The notes: a model not told the origin generated them from the letters alone. A DNA stretch of 64,000 nucleotides from Muribaculaceae bacterium (GCA_023663365.1 JAMPHP010000001.1:668967-732966); one strand, 5' to 3'. Shown: positions 43,275 to 51,625, counted from the stretch's first letter. Made by a program: numbers and translations.

Positions 43275-44960
43275 ATGGCCGACGACAAAAAAGTAATATT
43301 CTCAATGGTGGGCGTGAGCAAAATCTACCCGCCTCAGAAACAAGTGCTCAAAGACATCTACCTGTCGTTCTTCTATGGTGCGAAAATCGGTATCATAGGT
43401 CTCAACGGCTCGGGTAAGTCCTCGCTTCTCAAGATTATCGCCGGTATCGACAAGGACTACCGCGGTGAAGTGGTGTTCTCGCCCGGATATTCCGTAGGAT
43501 ACCTCGAGCAGGAGCCCAAGCTCGACCCCGACAAGACCGTGATCGAGGTGGTGCGCGAAGGCGTGCAGCCCGTGATGGATCTCCTTGCCGAGTTCGATAA
43601 GGTCAACGAGGCCTTCGGCGACCCTGATGTGCTCGAGGATCCCGACAAGATGGACGCCCTCATCGCCCGCCAGGCCGAGCTTCAGGATAAGCTCGACGCT
43701 GCCGATGCGTGGAATATCGACAGCAAGCTCGAGCGAGCTATGGATGCCCTCCAGTGCCCGCCCGACGACCAGACAATCGCCACTCTCTCGGGAGGCGAGC
43801 GCCGCCGTGTGGCTCTCTGCCGCCTGCTGCTTCAGCAGCCCGACGTGCTCCTGCTCGACGAGCCCACCAACCACCTCGATGCCGAGAGCATCGACTGGCT
43901 CGAGCAGCACCTGCAGCAGTACCCCGGCACTGTGATCGCCATCACTCACGACCGCTACTTCCTCGACCACGTGGCCGGTTGGATTCTCGAACTCGACCGC
44001 GGCGAAGGCATCCCCTGGAAGGGCAACTACTCCTCATGGCTCGACCAGAAGACCAAGCGCATGGCGCAGGAAGAGAAGCAGGCATCGAAGCGCCGCAAGA
44101 CTCTTGAACGCGAGCTCGAGTGGGTGCGCATGGCTCCCAAGGCTCGCCAGGCAAAGGGTAAAGCCCGCCTTAACTCCTACGACAAGCTCCTCAACGAGGA
44201 CCAGCGCCAGCGCGAGGAGCGCCTCGAGATTTTCATCCCCAACGGTCCGCGCCTTGGCAACAAGGTGATTGAGGCTTCGCACCTTGCCAAGGCTTTCGGC
44301 AAGAAGGTGCTCTTCTCCGACCTTTCGTTTGCTCTGCCGCCAAACGGTATTGTAGGCGTAATCGGCCCCAACGGTGCCGGCAAGACCACACTCTTCCGCC
44401 TGATCATGGATCAGGAGAAGCCCGACAACGGCTCCTTTGAAGTGGGCGAGACCGTGAAAGTGGCTTACGTGGACCAGACTCACCACGACCTCCTGCCCGA
44501 GCGCAGTGTCTACGAGGTAATCTCGCAGGGCGTCGACTCCTTCCGCATGGGCGGACGCGACGTGAACGCCCGCGCCTATCTCTCGCGCTTCAACTTCACC
44601 GGCGCCGACCAGGAGAAGAAAATCGGAGTGCTCTCCGGTGGCGAGCGCAACCGCCTCCACCTGGCTATGGCGCTCAAGGAAGAAGGCAATGTGCTCCTGC
44701 TCGACGAACCTACCAACGACATCGACGTGAACACACTCCGCGCACTCGAGGAAGGTCTTGAGGACTTCGCCGGCTGCGCTGTCGTTGTGAGCCACGACCG
44801 CTGGTTCCTCGACCGTATCTGCACGCACATCCTCTCCTTTGAGGGCGATGGCAATGTGGTGTTCTATGAAGGTTCGTACTCCGATTATGAGGAGTATAAA
44901 CGCCAGCAGAACGGTGGCAAAGAGCTGCCTCGCCGCCGCTACCGCAAGCTCATGGAGTGA
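43275..44960 (+). CDS. ettA: Energy-dependent translational throttle ATPase EttA (ABC-F)
   Basis: This ABC-F protein binds the ribosomal E site and couples translation to the ATP level. The 561-residue protein has two ABC domains: Walker A GLNGSGKSS and GPNGAGKTT; signatures LSGGERRRVALCRLL and LSGGERNRLHLAMAL; Walker B LLLDEPTNHLD and LLLDEPTNDID. The linker between them is rich in Arg and Lys, including RMAPKARQAKGKARLNSYDKLL, which is typical of the EttA type. No membrane part is present. Confidence 0.95.
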   Translation: MADDKKVIFSMVGVSKIYPPQKQVLKDIYLSFFYGAKIGIIGLNGSGKSSLLKIIAGIDKDYRGEVVFSPGYSVGYLEQEPKLDPDKTVIEVVREGVQPVMDLLAEFDKVNEAFGDPDVLEDPDKMDALIARQAELQDKLDAADAWNIDSKLERAMDALQCPPDDQTIATLSGGERRRVALCRLLLQQPDVLLLDEPTNHLDAESIDWLEQHLQQYPGTVIAITHDRYFLDHVAGWILELDRGEGIPWKGNYSSWLDQKTKRMAQEEKQASKRRKTLERELEWVRMAPKARQAKGKARLNSYDKLLNEDQRQREERLEIFIPNGPRLGNKVIEASHLAKAFGKKVLFSDLSFALPPNGIVGVIGPNGAGKTTLFRLIMDQEKPDNGSFEVGETVKVAYVDQTHHDLLPERSVYEVISQGVDSFRMGGRDVNARAYLSRFNFTGADQEKKIGVLSGGERNRLHLAMALKEEGNVLLLDEPTNDIDVNTLRALEEGLEDFAGCAVVVSHDRWFLDRICTHILSFEGDGNVVFYEGSYSDYEEYKRQQNGGKELPRRRYRKLME

Positions 44961-45084
44961 TTTTTCACACATATACTTCATCCTACGGCCCGATGTGCAC
45001 AAGCATATCGGGCTGTTTTCATATATATTATATTTAATTAAGTAAGGTTAACAAATTGGGGGGGGGCTTATGCTAAAAAATGTT

Positions 45085-45092
45085 TAATTTTG
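45085..45092 (+). promoter_or_regulatory. -7 box (TAATTTTG) before the phosphoethanolamine transferase gene
   Basis: TAATTTTG fits TAnnTTTG and lies 20 nt before the ATG at 45113. A run of nine G residues (45058-45066) lies just upstream, where a -33 region would be expected. Confidence 0.55.
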
Positions 45093-45112
45093 TATCGGTA
45101 AAAGATACGTAA

Positions 45113-46894
45113 ATGAAACCCGATACAGCAGCGGCACGCACTCTCACATCATATATCTACAGCAACTCTCCTTTTTTAGTTTTCTTTTGGGTGGCAATAG
45201 CCATGCCTGTGTGCATAGCACCTTGGAAAGCCGGCTTTTTCTCGAAAGTGGGCATGATATACGGCCTTGCCGAGTCGCTGTTCCCGGCCACTGTGCTCTT
45301 TGCGCTGTGCTATCTGCCGCTGCTGATGCGGCGGCCTCGAGTGGGGTGCATCGTCTCGACATCTTTATCGGTGTCGCTGTCGCTGCTTCTGTGGGTGGTG
45401 TGCTTCGCCGAGCTCTTTGTGGGCATAGCGCTGTGGTGCCGTGTCAACGATGCCGTGCTCTCGCTGGTACTTCAGTCCGACAGCGGCGAGTCGGCTGAGT
45501 TTATCACCTATGCCCTTGCCCTGCCTGCCACGCACAAGGCTTTCATGCTATCCTTGTCGCCCCTTATCGCCGCTATCCTGATGCTTCTGCTCCGCAAGCC
45601 CGTGGCAAAGTTTTTGGAGCGCTTTCGCCCGTCGACCCTCGTCAAGGCTGCCGCGGGCGTGCTGCTTGCTTCGCTCGTGCTGCTGTGTGTGGGCCTTCGT
45701 CCGCTTATCTTTGGCACTGAGATCAAAAAGCAATCGTTCATGCTCACGCCTGCACAGCTCGCCTACGCTTCGCGCTCGCTCACCGATGCCGACGATATCC
45801 GCAGCCGTATAGCCCGTGCCAACAGTGCCGCCGCACCTGCCCTCGGAGGCGAGTCCCACCCACTGATTATAGCCATATTCGGTGAGTCGGACAATAAAAG
45901 CCACTCAGGGCTCTACGGCTACCGCCTCGACACCACACCGAAGCTGTGCGCGCTCGTTGCCGAGAACGACAGCGCCGATGCCGGGCGCATGATAGTGCTC
46001 ACCGATGCCGTGACCGGCGATGCCACCACCAAATATGTGATGCAGCGATTATTCTCCACAAATAATCCCGAGCGCGAGTGGGCCGACCGCCCTCTGCTGC
46101 CGGCTGTGCTCCGCAAAGCAGGCTATAGAGTGGCGTACTTCGACAATCAATCGACCCTCGAGACTTGCGAGAATGTGGACTACAGCAGCGTGTTCTTCCT
46201 CAACAGCGACTCTATCATGGAGCAGAGTTTCGATGCCCGCAACAGCGAGCGCTTCGTCTACGACGGTGATTTCATCTACCGCTATATGCCCGAGGCTCTT
46301 GCCATCGACGCTCCTGCGGTGGTCTTTCTTCATCTCATGGGGCAGCATATCAGAGCCAATGAGCGCTATCCTGAGGATAGAGCTGTTTTCGGCGCCGACG
46401 ACTATGCCGGCATCGACAGTCTCTCGGCAAAGGAGCGCTCCGACGTCATGCACTACGACAATGCCACGGCGTATCTTGATGCCAACCTCGCGGCTATTAT
46501 CGAGGCCGTGAAAGACCGTGATGCCATAGTGGTGTACCTCTCGGATCACTCCGAGGAGATATACGACTATCGGCATCAGTACGGGCGCACTCAAGAACCG
46601 CTCACGCCACTGATGGCGCGGACGCTCTACCAAGTGCCTGCATTTGTATATTTCACGCCTGCCGCCGCGCGCAGGTGCCCGGGCCTCGCCGATACTCTTT
46701 CGGCGCGAGCCGACGCGCCTTTCTTCACATACAACTTCCCCGACCTGCTCCTTGATATGGCCGGAGTGTCGGGAGCTATGACCGACGGGCGCCGCAGCCT
46801 TGCCTCGCCCGCGTTCGACGCCACGCAGCCGCGCCGCATACTGCATGGCACATGCGACTACGACAGCCTGATGCGGGCAAGCGGACTAAGGTAG
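45113..46894 (+). CDS. Lipid A phosphoethanolamine transferase-like protein (EptA family)
   Basis: This family transfers phosphoethanolamine to lipid A or other envelope glycolipids. The 593-residue protein has about five N-terminal membrane helices (to about residue 205), followed by a periplasmic sulfatase-fold domain. Metal and nucleophile motifs are IAIFGESDNKSHSGLYGYRLDTTP (nucleophile position is Ser259 instead of the more common Thr), a FLHLMGQHI segment and YLSDHSEEIYD. Phosphoethanolamine on lipid A is known in Bacteroides. It is a monocistronic gene between ettA and the repeat region. The acceptor cannot be told from sequence. Confidence 0.85.
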   Translation: MKPDTAAARTLTSYIYSNSPFLVFFWVAIAMPVCIAPWKAGFFSKVGMIYGLAESLFPATVLFALCYLPLLMRRPRVGCIVSTSLSVSLSLLLWVVCFAELFVGIALWCRVNDAVLSLVLQSDSGESAEFITYALALPATHKAFMLSLSPLIAAILMLLLRKPVAKFLERFRPSTLVKAAAGVLLASLVLLCVGLRPLIFGTEIKKQSFMLTPAQLAYASRSLTDADDIRSRIARANSAAAPALGGESHPLIIAIFGESDNKSHSGLYGYRLDTTPKLCALVAENDSADAGRMIVLTDAVTGDATTKYVMQRLFSTNNPEREWADRPLLPAVLRKAGYRVAYFDNQSTLETCENVDYSSVFFLNSDSIMEQSFDARNSERFVYDGDFIYRYMPEALAIDAPAVVFLHLMGQHIRANERYPEDRAVFGADDYAGIDSLSAKERSDVMHYDNATAYLDANLAAIIEAVKDRDAIVVYLSDHSEEIYDYRHQYGRTQEPLTPLMARTLYQVPAFVYFTPAAARRCPGLADTLSARADAPFFTYNFPDLLLDMAGVSGAMTDGRRSLASPAFDATQPRRILHGTCDYDSLMRASGLR

Positions 46895-46979
46895 GCGGGG
46901 TAGCTGTTTTAGCTATTTTAGCTTATTTAGGTCTTTAATTTTTTTGCCTTTACGTGGGGCTCCACGGTTTTTCAATATG

Positions 46980-47741
46980 TCAATGAGCTCTTTGCTGCGG
47001 TTTGGCTTTGGGCCGCGGGGCAAAGGGAGTTATGAGATGAGAGTTATGAGATATGAGTTCTTTTTCGGCGGCATTTAGCCTTTCCCATTTCTGCTTTTCT
47101 CTGGTCTGCCTTTCCGGGGTTCGGAGACCCCACTGTAGGGTTGCGGGGGATTCGGAGATCCCCCGCGGCGTGGAGATCCGCCACGGCGGGAAATCGTCTG
47201 CGGTGGCGAGAGCTCTATAGTCAGTGAGTGAGATTTGGGGCTCGAACTTTGACGGGAGGTCGGGGATGCGGCGGTTCTCGGGGGTGTGATATATGAGGAC
47301 TGTGCCGGGGTAGTCGTTGATGAGTATTGGATTTATGACGCGGTTGATGATGCGCGCGTAGGCGGGATGCAGTCCGTGGACGAGGCATATCTGGAAGGTG
47401 GTGCCGCGGATGCGGTCGACTCTGGCGTGGCTCGCCGTGCAGGTTGGGGGTCGGTAAAGTCGCAGGCCGAGGGCTTTGGCTACGGGGCGGCGCTCGGCGA
47501 TGATGCAGGTGTCGAGGTCGGGGTTGAGGTGCTGGAGCCAACTGATGTATGAGAGCAGCACGGCTGTGCTATCGTGGCCTGGCGGGTCGATGATGTGTGC
47601 ACGGACTACGCCTGTGCGCCTGCGCTGTCGCTCCATGGTGAATATGGCGCTACGCTCGCTCCAACGCAGTGGCGCCCCGTGCCATCGGCGGAACGGTGCT
47701 GTGATGTCGGCGCGGCGGTATGTGCGGGCGTGGTGCTGCAT
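46980..47741 (-). CDS. Hypothetical protein, 253 residues, possible degenerate terminase-like ATPase
   Basis: I do not recognise this protein with certainty. The part from about residue 40 to 110, RAHIIDPPGHDSTAVLLSYIS then WLQHLNPDLD, resembles the start of phage terminase large subunits, where PPRHGKS is the Walker A. Here the Lys is missing (PPGHDST), so ATP use is doubtful. The last 70 residues (from PPWRISTPRGISESPATLQWG) come from a family B repeat and are probably not part of the ancestral gene. A -7 box TAACTTTG (47757-47750, minus strand) ends 8 nt before the ATG, which supports expression. Confidence 0.45.
   Translation of the reverse strand: MQHHARTYRRADITAPFRRWHGAPLRWSERSAIFTMERQRRRTGVVRAHIIDPPGHDSTAVLLSYISWLQHLNPDLDTCIIAERRPVAKALGLRLYRPPTCTASHARVDRIRGTTFQICLVHGLHPAYARIINRVINPILINDYPGTVLIYHTPENRRIPDLPSKFEPQISLTDYRALATADDFPPWRISTPRGISESPATLQWGLRTPERQTREKQKWERLNAAEKELISHNSHLITPFAPRPKAKPQQRAH
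47143..47166. repeat. Family B hairpin, covarying copy
   Basis: GCGGGGGAT-tcggag-ATCCCCCGC keeps full pairing but differs on both sides from the GTGGCGGAT/ATCCGCCAC stem seen at three other places. The hairpin GGGGTT-cgga-GACCCC lies just before. It overlaps the 3' part of the 253-residue ORF. Confidence 0.7.
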
Positions 47742-47749
47742 ATTGCGCG

Positions 47750-47757
47750 CAAAGTTA
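47750..47757 (-). promoter_or_regulatory. -7 box (TAACTTTG) before the 253-residue ORF
   Basis: On the minus strand, TAACTTTG lies 8 nt before the ATG at 47741, giving an almost leaderless transcript as seen for ruvX. No clear -33. Confidence 0.5.
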
Positions 47758-47797
47758 GTGGCTCGGCAGTGGGAATTGTGCGGTTTTTTCCCTTTTT

Positions 47798-47982
47798 AAG
47801 GGCTTTAAGGTCGGTAAGGACTTTAAGGCTTTTTCGAGATTCGGTAATCGCCTTGGCACTTTCGGATGCGTTGACATTGGTGGTCGCCATGGATGGCGAC
47901 CGTACTGGCCTCAGGCCTAGGGCTTTCAGGGCTATAAGGTCGGTAGGGCTTAAAGGTTCTTTTGAGATTCGGTAATCGCCTT
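47798..47982. repeat. Direct repeats around a REP-like palindrome
   Basis: Two related copies of about 56 bp (47798-47854 and 47927-47982; shared words GGCTTTAAGGTCGGTA and GAGATTCGGTAATCGCCTT) flank the palindrome GGTCGCCAT-gg-ATGGCGACC (47882-47901). The latter keeps the RAYT palindrome of 24400-24990 with one compensated base pair change and the same GTACTG flank. The AATCGCC phrase also occurs at about 16530 and 16650. Confidence 0.75.
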
Positions 47983-48002
47983 ATTTAGCTTATATAGAGA
48001 GC

Positions 48003-48782
48003 TTATTTAGAGTATTTCTTATATGCGGCTGCCATGCGGGTGTGGTAGCCACGCGAGGCGTAGGAGGGGCCGTTGTAGATGCGAGCGAAAGCGGCCCAGT
48101 TCTTGGCCTTGAGATGCTTTAGCAGGCCGGTGTTCTCCATGTAGTTTGCGAACAGGCGAAGCTGGTCGTACTCCGAGCGGCTCATGAGCTTTACGAAGTC
48201 GTCGCGCGAGGGCATGCCGCATAGCTTCCAGTTGAAGCCACCGATCTGAAACATCCCCCAGAATGTGCTTTCTATCGCCGCAATGCTGTCGATGGCCATC
48301 GCGGCATCGAGTCGAGCCTGCTGAGCGGCCTGCTGACCTCCGTACTTGCGGATATTGACGGGCTGGAGAGCCGTGTTGCCGGCATATTTGGCAAGGTTTA
48401 TGCCACGGCGCGCCGCCGCACGGCGGAACACGGGCAGGTCGAAGTTGATGATGGGCTTGCCGGGCTGATGGAAGCCTCGCTTGGTGCGGCCTGTCTCAAT
48501 CTCCACGATGGCACGGATGGCTGCAGCCTCCACGCCAAGGTCGGCGGCTACTTCTTCGTAGTCGGCTTCGGTGAGCGGTCCTGTGTGCTTTGGTCCGAAT
48601 GGATCGGGGATGAACGATGTGTGGAGAGTGTCGCCTTCAATGACGATGAACGTGCGCCCTAGCGAGTCGACCCCGCCGGGCACACGTTCCATCACAAATA
48701 TTGTGTCGCCGTGATTGTACGCGCCCGCTACCGCTGCGCAAGCGGCAGCGGCAACAAGGGCGGTGAGTACGAGTCGACGCAT
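48003..48782 (-). CDS. N-acetylmuramidase-domain protein (DUF3380-like), exported
   Basis: The 259-residue protein has a signal peptide (MRRLVLTALVAAAACAAVAGA). It then has a muramidase domain like that of endolysin and muramidase families: LTEADYEEVAADLGVEAAAIRAIVEIETG (catalytic Glu in IETG or the preceding VE), NIRKYGGQQAAQQARLDAA, STFWGMFQIGGFNWKLCG and NWAAFARIYNGPSYA. It would cut glycan strands of peptidoglycan in the periplasm. Its ATG starts exactly where the pepD stop codon ends, so both genes are coupled. A phage origin is possible, but no other phage genes surround it. Confidence 0.78.
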   Translation of the reverse strand: MRRLVLTALVAAAACAAVAGAYNHGDTIFVMERVPGGVDSLGRTFIVIEGDTLHTSFIPDPFGPKHTGPLTEADYEEVAADLGVEAAAIRAIVEIETGRTKRGFHQPGKPIINFDLPVFRRAAARRGINLAKYAGNTALQPVNIRKYGGQQAAQQARLDAAMAIDSIAAIESTFWGMFQIGGFNWKLCGMPSRDDFVKLMSRSEYDQLRLFANYMENTGLLKHLKAKNWAAFARIYNGPSYASRGYHTRMAAAYKKYSK

Positions 48783-50237
48783 TTATGCTTCGGCTACTTT
48801 TTCGAGGGTGCGTGTGAGCTGACCCCAGAAGCGCTCGACGGCAGGGATATACATTCGTTCGCTCGGCGAGTGCACGTCGCGGAGGGTGGGGCCGAACGAT
48901 ACCATGTCGAGGTGGGGGTACTTCTCAAGGAAGAGGCCGCACTCGAGGCCTGCGTGGATTGCTTTGATAGCGGGCTTGATGCCGTAGAGCTCCTCGTAGG
49001 CTTCCGATGCGATGTGCATGATGGGGGAGTTGAGGTTGGGAGCCCATCCGGGGTATCCGTCGCCGTGTGTCACTTCGGCGCCGGCAAGGCGGAAGAGTGC
49101 CTCGACCTGGCGTGCAATGTCCCACTTGCGGGACTCTACCGATGAGCGCTGCGATGTGGTCACGAGGATTTTATTGTCGGGCTGCATCTTCACCGAGGCA
49201 AGGTTGGTGGAGGTCTCCACGAGGCCTTCGAGGTCGCGGCTCATGGAGATTACGCCGTGAGGTGCGCAGTAGAGGGCTTCGATGAGGTGGCATGTGGTGT
49301 CGGAGTCGACGGCGTACTCGGGGCGCTCTACGGTGCTGAGGTCGAACTTCATGCCCGTCTCCAGGCCTGCGTATTCGCCTTCGATATCGGCTACGAACTT
49401 ATTGAATTCCACACGGATCTGCTCCTTGCCGGTGTGCGATACACCGAATACGGCGTGTGCTGCGCGGGGGATGGCGTTGCGGAGGTTGCCGCCGTCGATT
49501 TCGCAGAGCGAGATTTCGTGGTCGAGGCTGAGCTTATAGAGGAAGCGTGCCAGGAGCTTGTTGGCGTTGGCACGGCCCAGGTGGATGTCGCCGCCGGAGT
49601 GACCGCCGAGCAGACCGCTGATCTCCATCTTGAAGTAGTGGAAGTCGGTGGGGGCGAAAGAGCGCTTGTAGCTGAAGAGGCATGTGGTGTCGACACCGCC
49701 GGCACAGCCTACGAAGATTTCGGCATCGTCCTCGGAGTCGAGGTTGAGCAGGATGGAGCCTGTGAGCATACCGTCGCCGAGGTTGTTGGCGCCGGTGAGG
49801 CCGGTCTCCTCATCGACGGTGAAGAGAGCTTCCACGGGTCCGTGCACGAGGTCTTTGTCGACCATCACGGCCAGCGAAGCGGCCATGCCGATGCCATTGT
49901 CGGCACCGAGGGTTGTGCCGTCGGCGCGGAGCCAATCGCCGTCGACGATGGTGCGGATGGGCTGAGTGTTGAAGTCGAAGCTCTTGTCGTTGCTCTCGCA
50001 CACCATATCCATGTGCGACTGAAGGATTACCGTTGGTGCGCCTTCTTTGCCGGGGGTGGCGGGCTTGCGCATCACCACGTTGCCGATGGCGTCGGTCTTC
50101 ACTTCTATATTGTGCTCGGCAGCGAAGTCGAGCAGGAACTGACGTATTTTCTCCTCTTTCTTGGAGGGGCGGGGCACTTGGTTGATTTTGTCGAAAATCG
50201 AGAATACAAGTGCGGGCTTGAGGTCTTTGATTGTCAT
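48783..50237 (-). CDS. pepD: Cytosolic aminoacyl-histidine dipeptidase (M20 family)
   Basis: PepD is a broad dipeptidase. The 484-residue protein has the M20 metal motifs QSHMDMVCE, LGADNGIGMAA and VDEETGLTGANNL, plus a glycine-rich SGLLGGHSGGDIHLGRANANK dimerisation segment, matching the C/PepD subgroup. It is the upstream gene of a two-gene unit with the muramidase. Confidence 0.94.
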   Translation of the reverse strand: MTIKDLKPALVFSIFDKINQVPRPSKKEEKIRQFLLDFAAEHNIEVKTDAIGNVVMRKPATPGKEGAPTVILQSHMDMVCESNDKSFDFNTQPIRTIVDGDWLRADGTTLGADNGIGMAASLAVMVDKDLVHGPVEALFTVDEETGLTGANNLGDGMLTGSILLNLDSEDDAEIFVGCAGGVDTTCLFSYKRSFAPTDFHYFKMEISGLLGGHSGGDIHLGRANANKLLARFLYKLSLDHEISLCEIDGGNLRNAIPRAAHAVFGVSHTGKEQIRVEFNKFVADIEGEYAGLETGMKFDLSTVERPEYAVDSDTTCHLIEALYCAPHGVISMSRDLEGLVETSTNLASVKMQPDNKILVTTSQRSSVESRKWDIARQVEALFRLAGAEVTHGDGYPGWAPNLNSPIMHIASEAYEELYGIKPAIKAIHAGLECGLFLEKYPHLDMVSFGPTLRDVHSPSERMYIPAVERFWGQLTRTLEKVAEA

Positions 50238-50370
50238 TTCTGCTATTATGTTGGTTCTGTATATTTCTAATAAAGATTTAGTGCTTGAAAATAATGTTAA
50301 AAATATTATTTTTCGCCCTCTAAATTACTAAATAAAATCGGTTTTCCAAAAAAATAGGAGCGAAATTGCG

Positions 50371-50378
50371 TATCTTTG
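50371..50378 (+). promoter_or_regulatory. -7 box (TATCTTTG) before the 58-residue membrane peptide
   Basis: TATCTTTG fits TAnnTTTG. It lies 37 nt before the ATG at 50416. Confidence 0.55.
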
Positions 50379-50415
50379 CCGAGCGAAATACCGCATCAAT
50401 GATAAGAACATTGCC

Positions 50416-50592
50416 ATGAAAACCGTAGTTCTCGCCATCGTGATAGTGCTTGTGTGCGTCGTGCTGCTCGGCGTGAAAGTGCTCTTTGTCAAAGGAGCGC
50501 GTTTTCCGTCGGGGCATGTGGGCTCATCGGAAGCTCTGCGCCGCAAGGGCATAGGCTGTGCCTCCGAAGCCGACCGTGCGCCACACTCTTAG
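50416..50592 (+). CDS. Small membrane protein, 58 residues
   Basis: The short product starts MKTVVLAIVIVLVCVVLLGVK, a single membrane helix with a positively charged following segment (KVLFVKGARFPSGHVG), and ends with a Cys-containing tail. Small proteins with the same helix and the ARFPSGHV-type motif are, as far as I remember, common in Bacteroidales and are uncharacterised. Its stop codon is at the border of the inverted-repeat element that follows, so the C-terminal residues may derive from that element. Confidence 0.65.
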   Translation: MKTVVLAIVIVLVCVVLLGVKVLFVKGARFPSGHVGSSEALRRKGIGCASEADRAPHS

Positions 50593-50798
50593 AGTGTGTT
50601 TACTTTTAACACACAAGTTAATTTTTAGTTAAAGAATGTATTGTTTTTAATGGTTTCGCATTAATTCTGAGGTCTTTTTTGATGCTTTCCGCCAAGTCTC
50701 ATCAGTCGCATAGCCCGCTATGCTCCTTCTTCAACTTGCGAAAATCATTCAAAAAATCCTCTCAGCCTTAACGCGAGTTAAAAGTAAACAACACTCTT
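50591..50798. mobile_element. Inverted-repeat (MITE-like) hairpin element of about 0.2 kb
   Basis: The ends are near-perfect inverted repeats: AGAGTGTG-TTTACTTTTAAC (50591-50610) against GTTAAAAGTAAAC-AACACTCTT (50777-50798, one extra A). Pairing continues inside: TTAATTCTGAGG...TTTTTTGATG (50661-50684) faces CATTCAAAAAATCC...CTCAG...TTAA (50746-50770). The middle is the palindrome GCATAGC-cc-GCTATGC (50708-50723). No ORF is carried. It looks like a non-autonomous element that can fold as one long hairpin. Confidence 0.65.
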
Positions 50799-50837
50799 AA
50801 TGATTGTAAAAATAAGCGTTTTTAATGCAAAAAGACT

Positions 50838-50845
50838 TATCTTTG
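50838..50845 (+). promoter_or_regulatory. -7 box (TATCTTTG) for the OmpH-like lipoprotein gene
   Basis: TATCTTTG fits TAnnTTTG, with TTTT at 50819-50822 as a weak -33. It gives a leader of about 105 nt before the ATG at 50958. Confidence 0.55.
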
Positions 50846-50957
50846 CACCGAAAATCAATCTCCGATGTCTGAGGGCTTTTGCCCGAGTGCATCTCTAAAT
50901 AAGTAATTAAAAACCGAAGCCCGGCTCATGCGGTGCTTCACAACCGTATATCTTCGA

Positions 50958-51560
50958 ATGAAAAAACTGTCGTTCACAGTAAAATCTCTTCTCGTTATCG
51001 CGCTCGCTGCAGCCACAGCAGCATGCTCCGGCAATAATCAGCAGGCCGCTCCCGCTGCCGCACCTGCCGCCGACTCCACTGCCGCTGCTGCAGTCACAAA
51101 CATCCGATATATCGATGCCGACTCGGTAATGGGCTCCTACAAGCTCGCCCAGCAGCTCCTCGAAGAGCAGCAGCGTGAGGTGAACCGCCTCCAGCAGTGG
51201 CACGAATCGAAGCAGCGCGAGCTTCAGAACATGGCCAACAATATCTCACAGAAGCAGCAGAACAATATCTACCTCTCGCAGGCCTCGATGGAGTCTGATG
51301 TGAATGCACTTCAGAAGAAAGGCCAGGAAGCCGAGAACTATCTCAACACCCAGCAGCAGCGCCTCGCTACCGCCGAGCTCCAGATTCGTGCCCGCCTGGC
51401 CGACTCTATCAACAGCTTCGTGCGCGACTACAACGCCACCCGTGGCTATGATGCAATCCTCCTCCGCGAGGCAGGCGTATACTTCAACCCCGCACTCGAC
51501 ATCACCGCCGAAATCATCGAAGGCCTCAACGGTCGCCTTCAGGACGGCGAGGCTAAATAA
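50958..51560 (+). CDS. OmpH/Skp-like lipoprotein with coiled coil
   Basis: The ATG at 50958 gives 200 residues: a lipoprotein signal (VIALAAATAAC, Cys at about 23), an Ala/Pro linker, then a Skp-like unit. That unit has a first strand (IRYIDADSVMGSYKLAQQ), a long Gln-rich helical hairpin (about 75-145) and return strands (YDAILLREAGVYFNPALDIT). Skp/OmpH proteins hold unfolded outer-membrane proteins in the periplasm. Here the lipid anchor would keep it at a membrane. It is monocistronic, ending in a strong terminator. Confidence 0.85.
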   Translation: MKKLSFTVKSLLVIALAAATAACSGNNQQAAPAAAPAADSTAAAAVTNIRYIDADSVMGSYKLAQQLLEEQQREVNRLQQWHESKQRELQNMANNISQKQQNNIYLSQASMESDVNALQKKGQEAENYLNTQQQRLATAELQIRARLADSINSFVRDYNATRGYDAILLREAGVYFNPALDITAEIIEGLNGRLQDGEAK

Positions 51561-51583
51561 TAGCAGCGAGCTATCCGACACAC

Positions 51584-51625
51584 ACGAAAGCCCGGAGTCA
51601 AAGCGATGACTCCGGGCTTTTGTGA
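51584..51625 (+). terminator. Terminator after the OmpH-like gene
   Basis: A perfect 14-bp stem (AAAGCCCGGAGTCA at 51587-51600 against its complement at 51607-51620) with a 6-nt loop is followed by a short T run. Repeats of TTATGAG follow at about 51626-51655 and also occur at 47029-47055. Confidence 0.9.

Noticed and set aside
48003..48782. Muramidase as evidence of a prophage together with the terminase-like ORF at 46980
   Set aside because: The muramidase is abutting and coupled to pepD and carries a cellular signal peptide; no capsid, portal, tail or integrase genes lie nearby, so a prophage cannot be supported.
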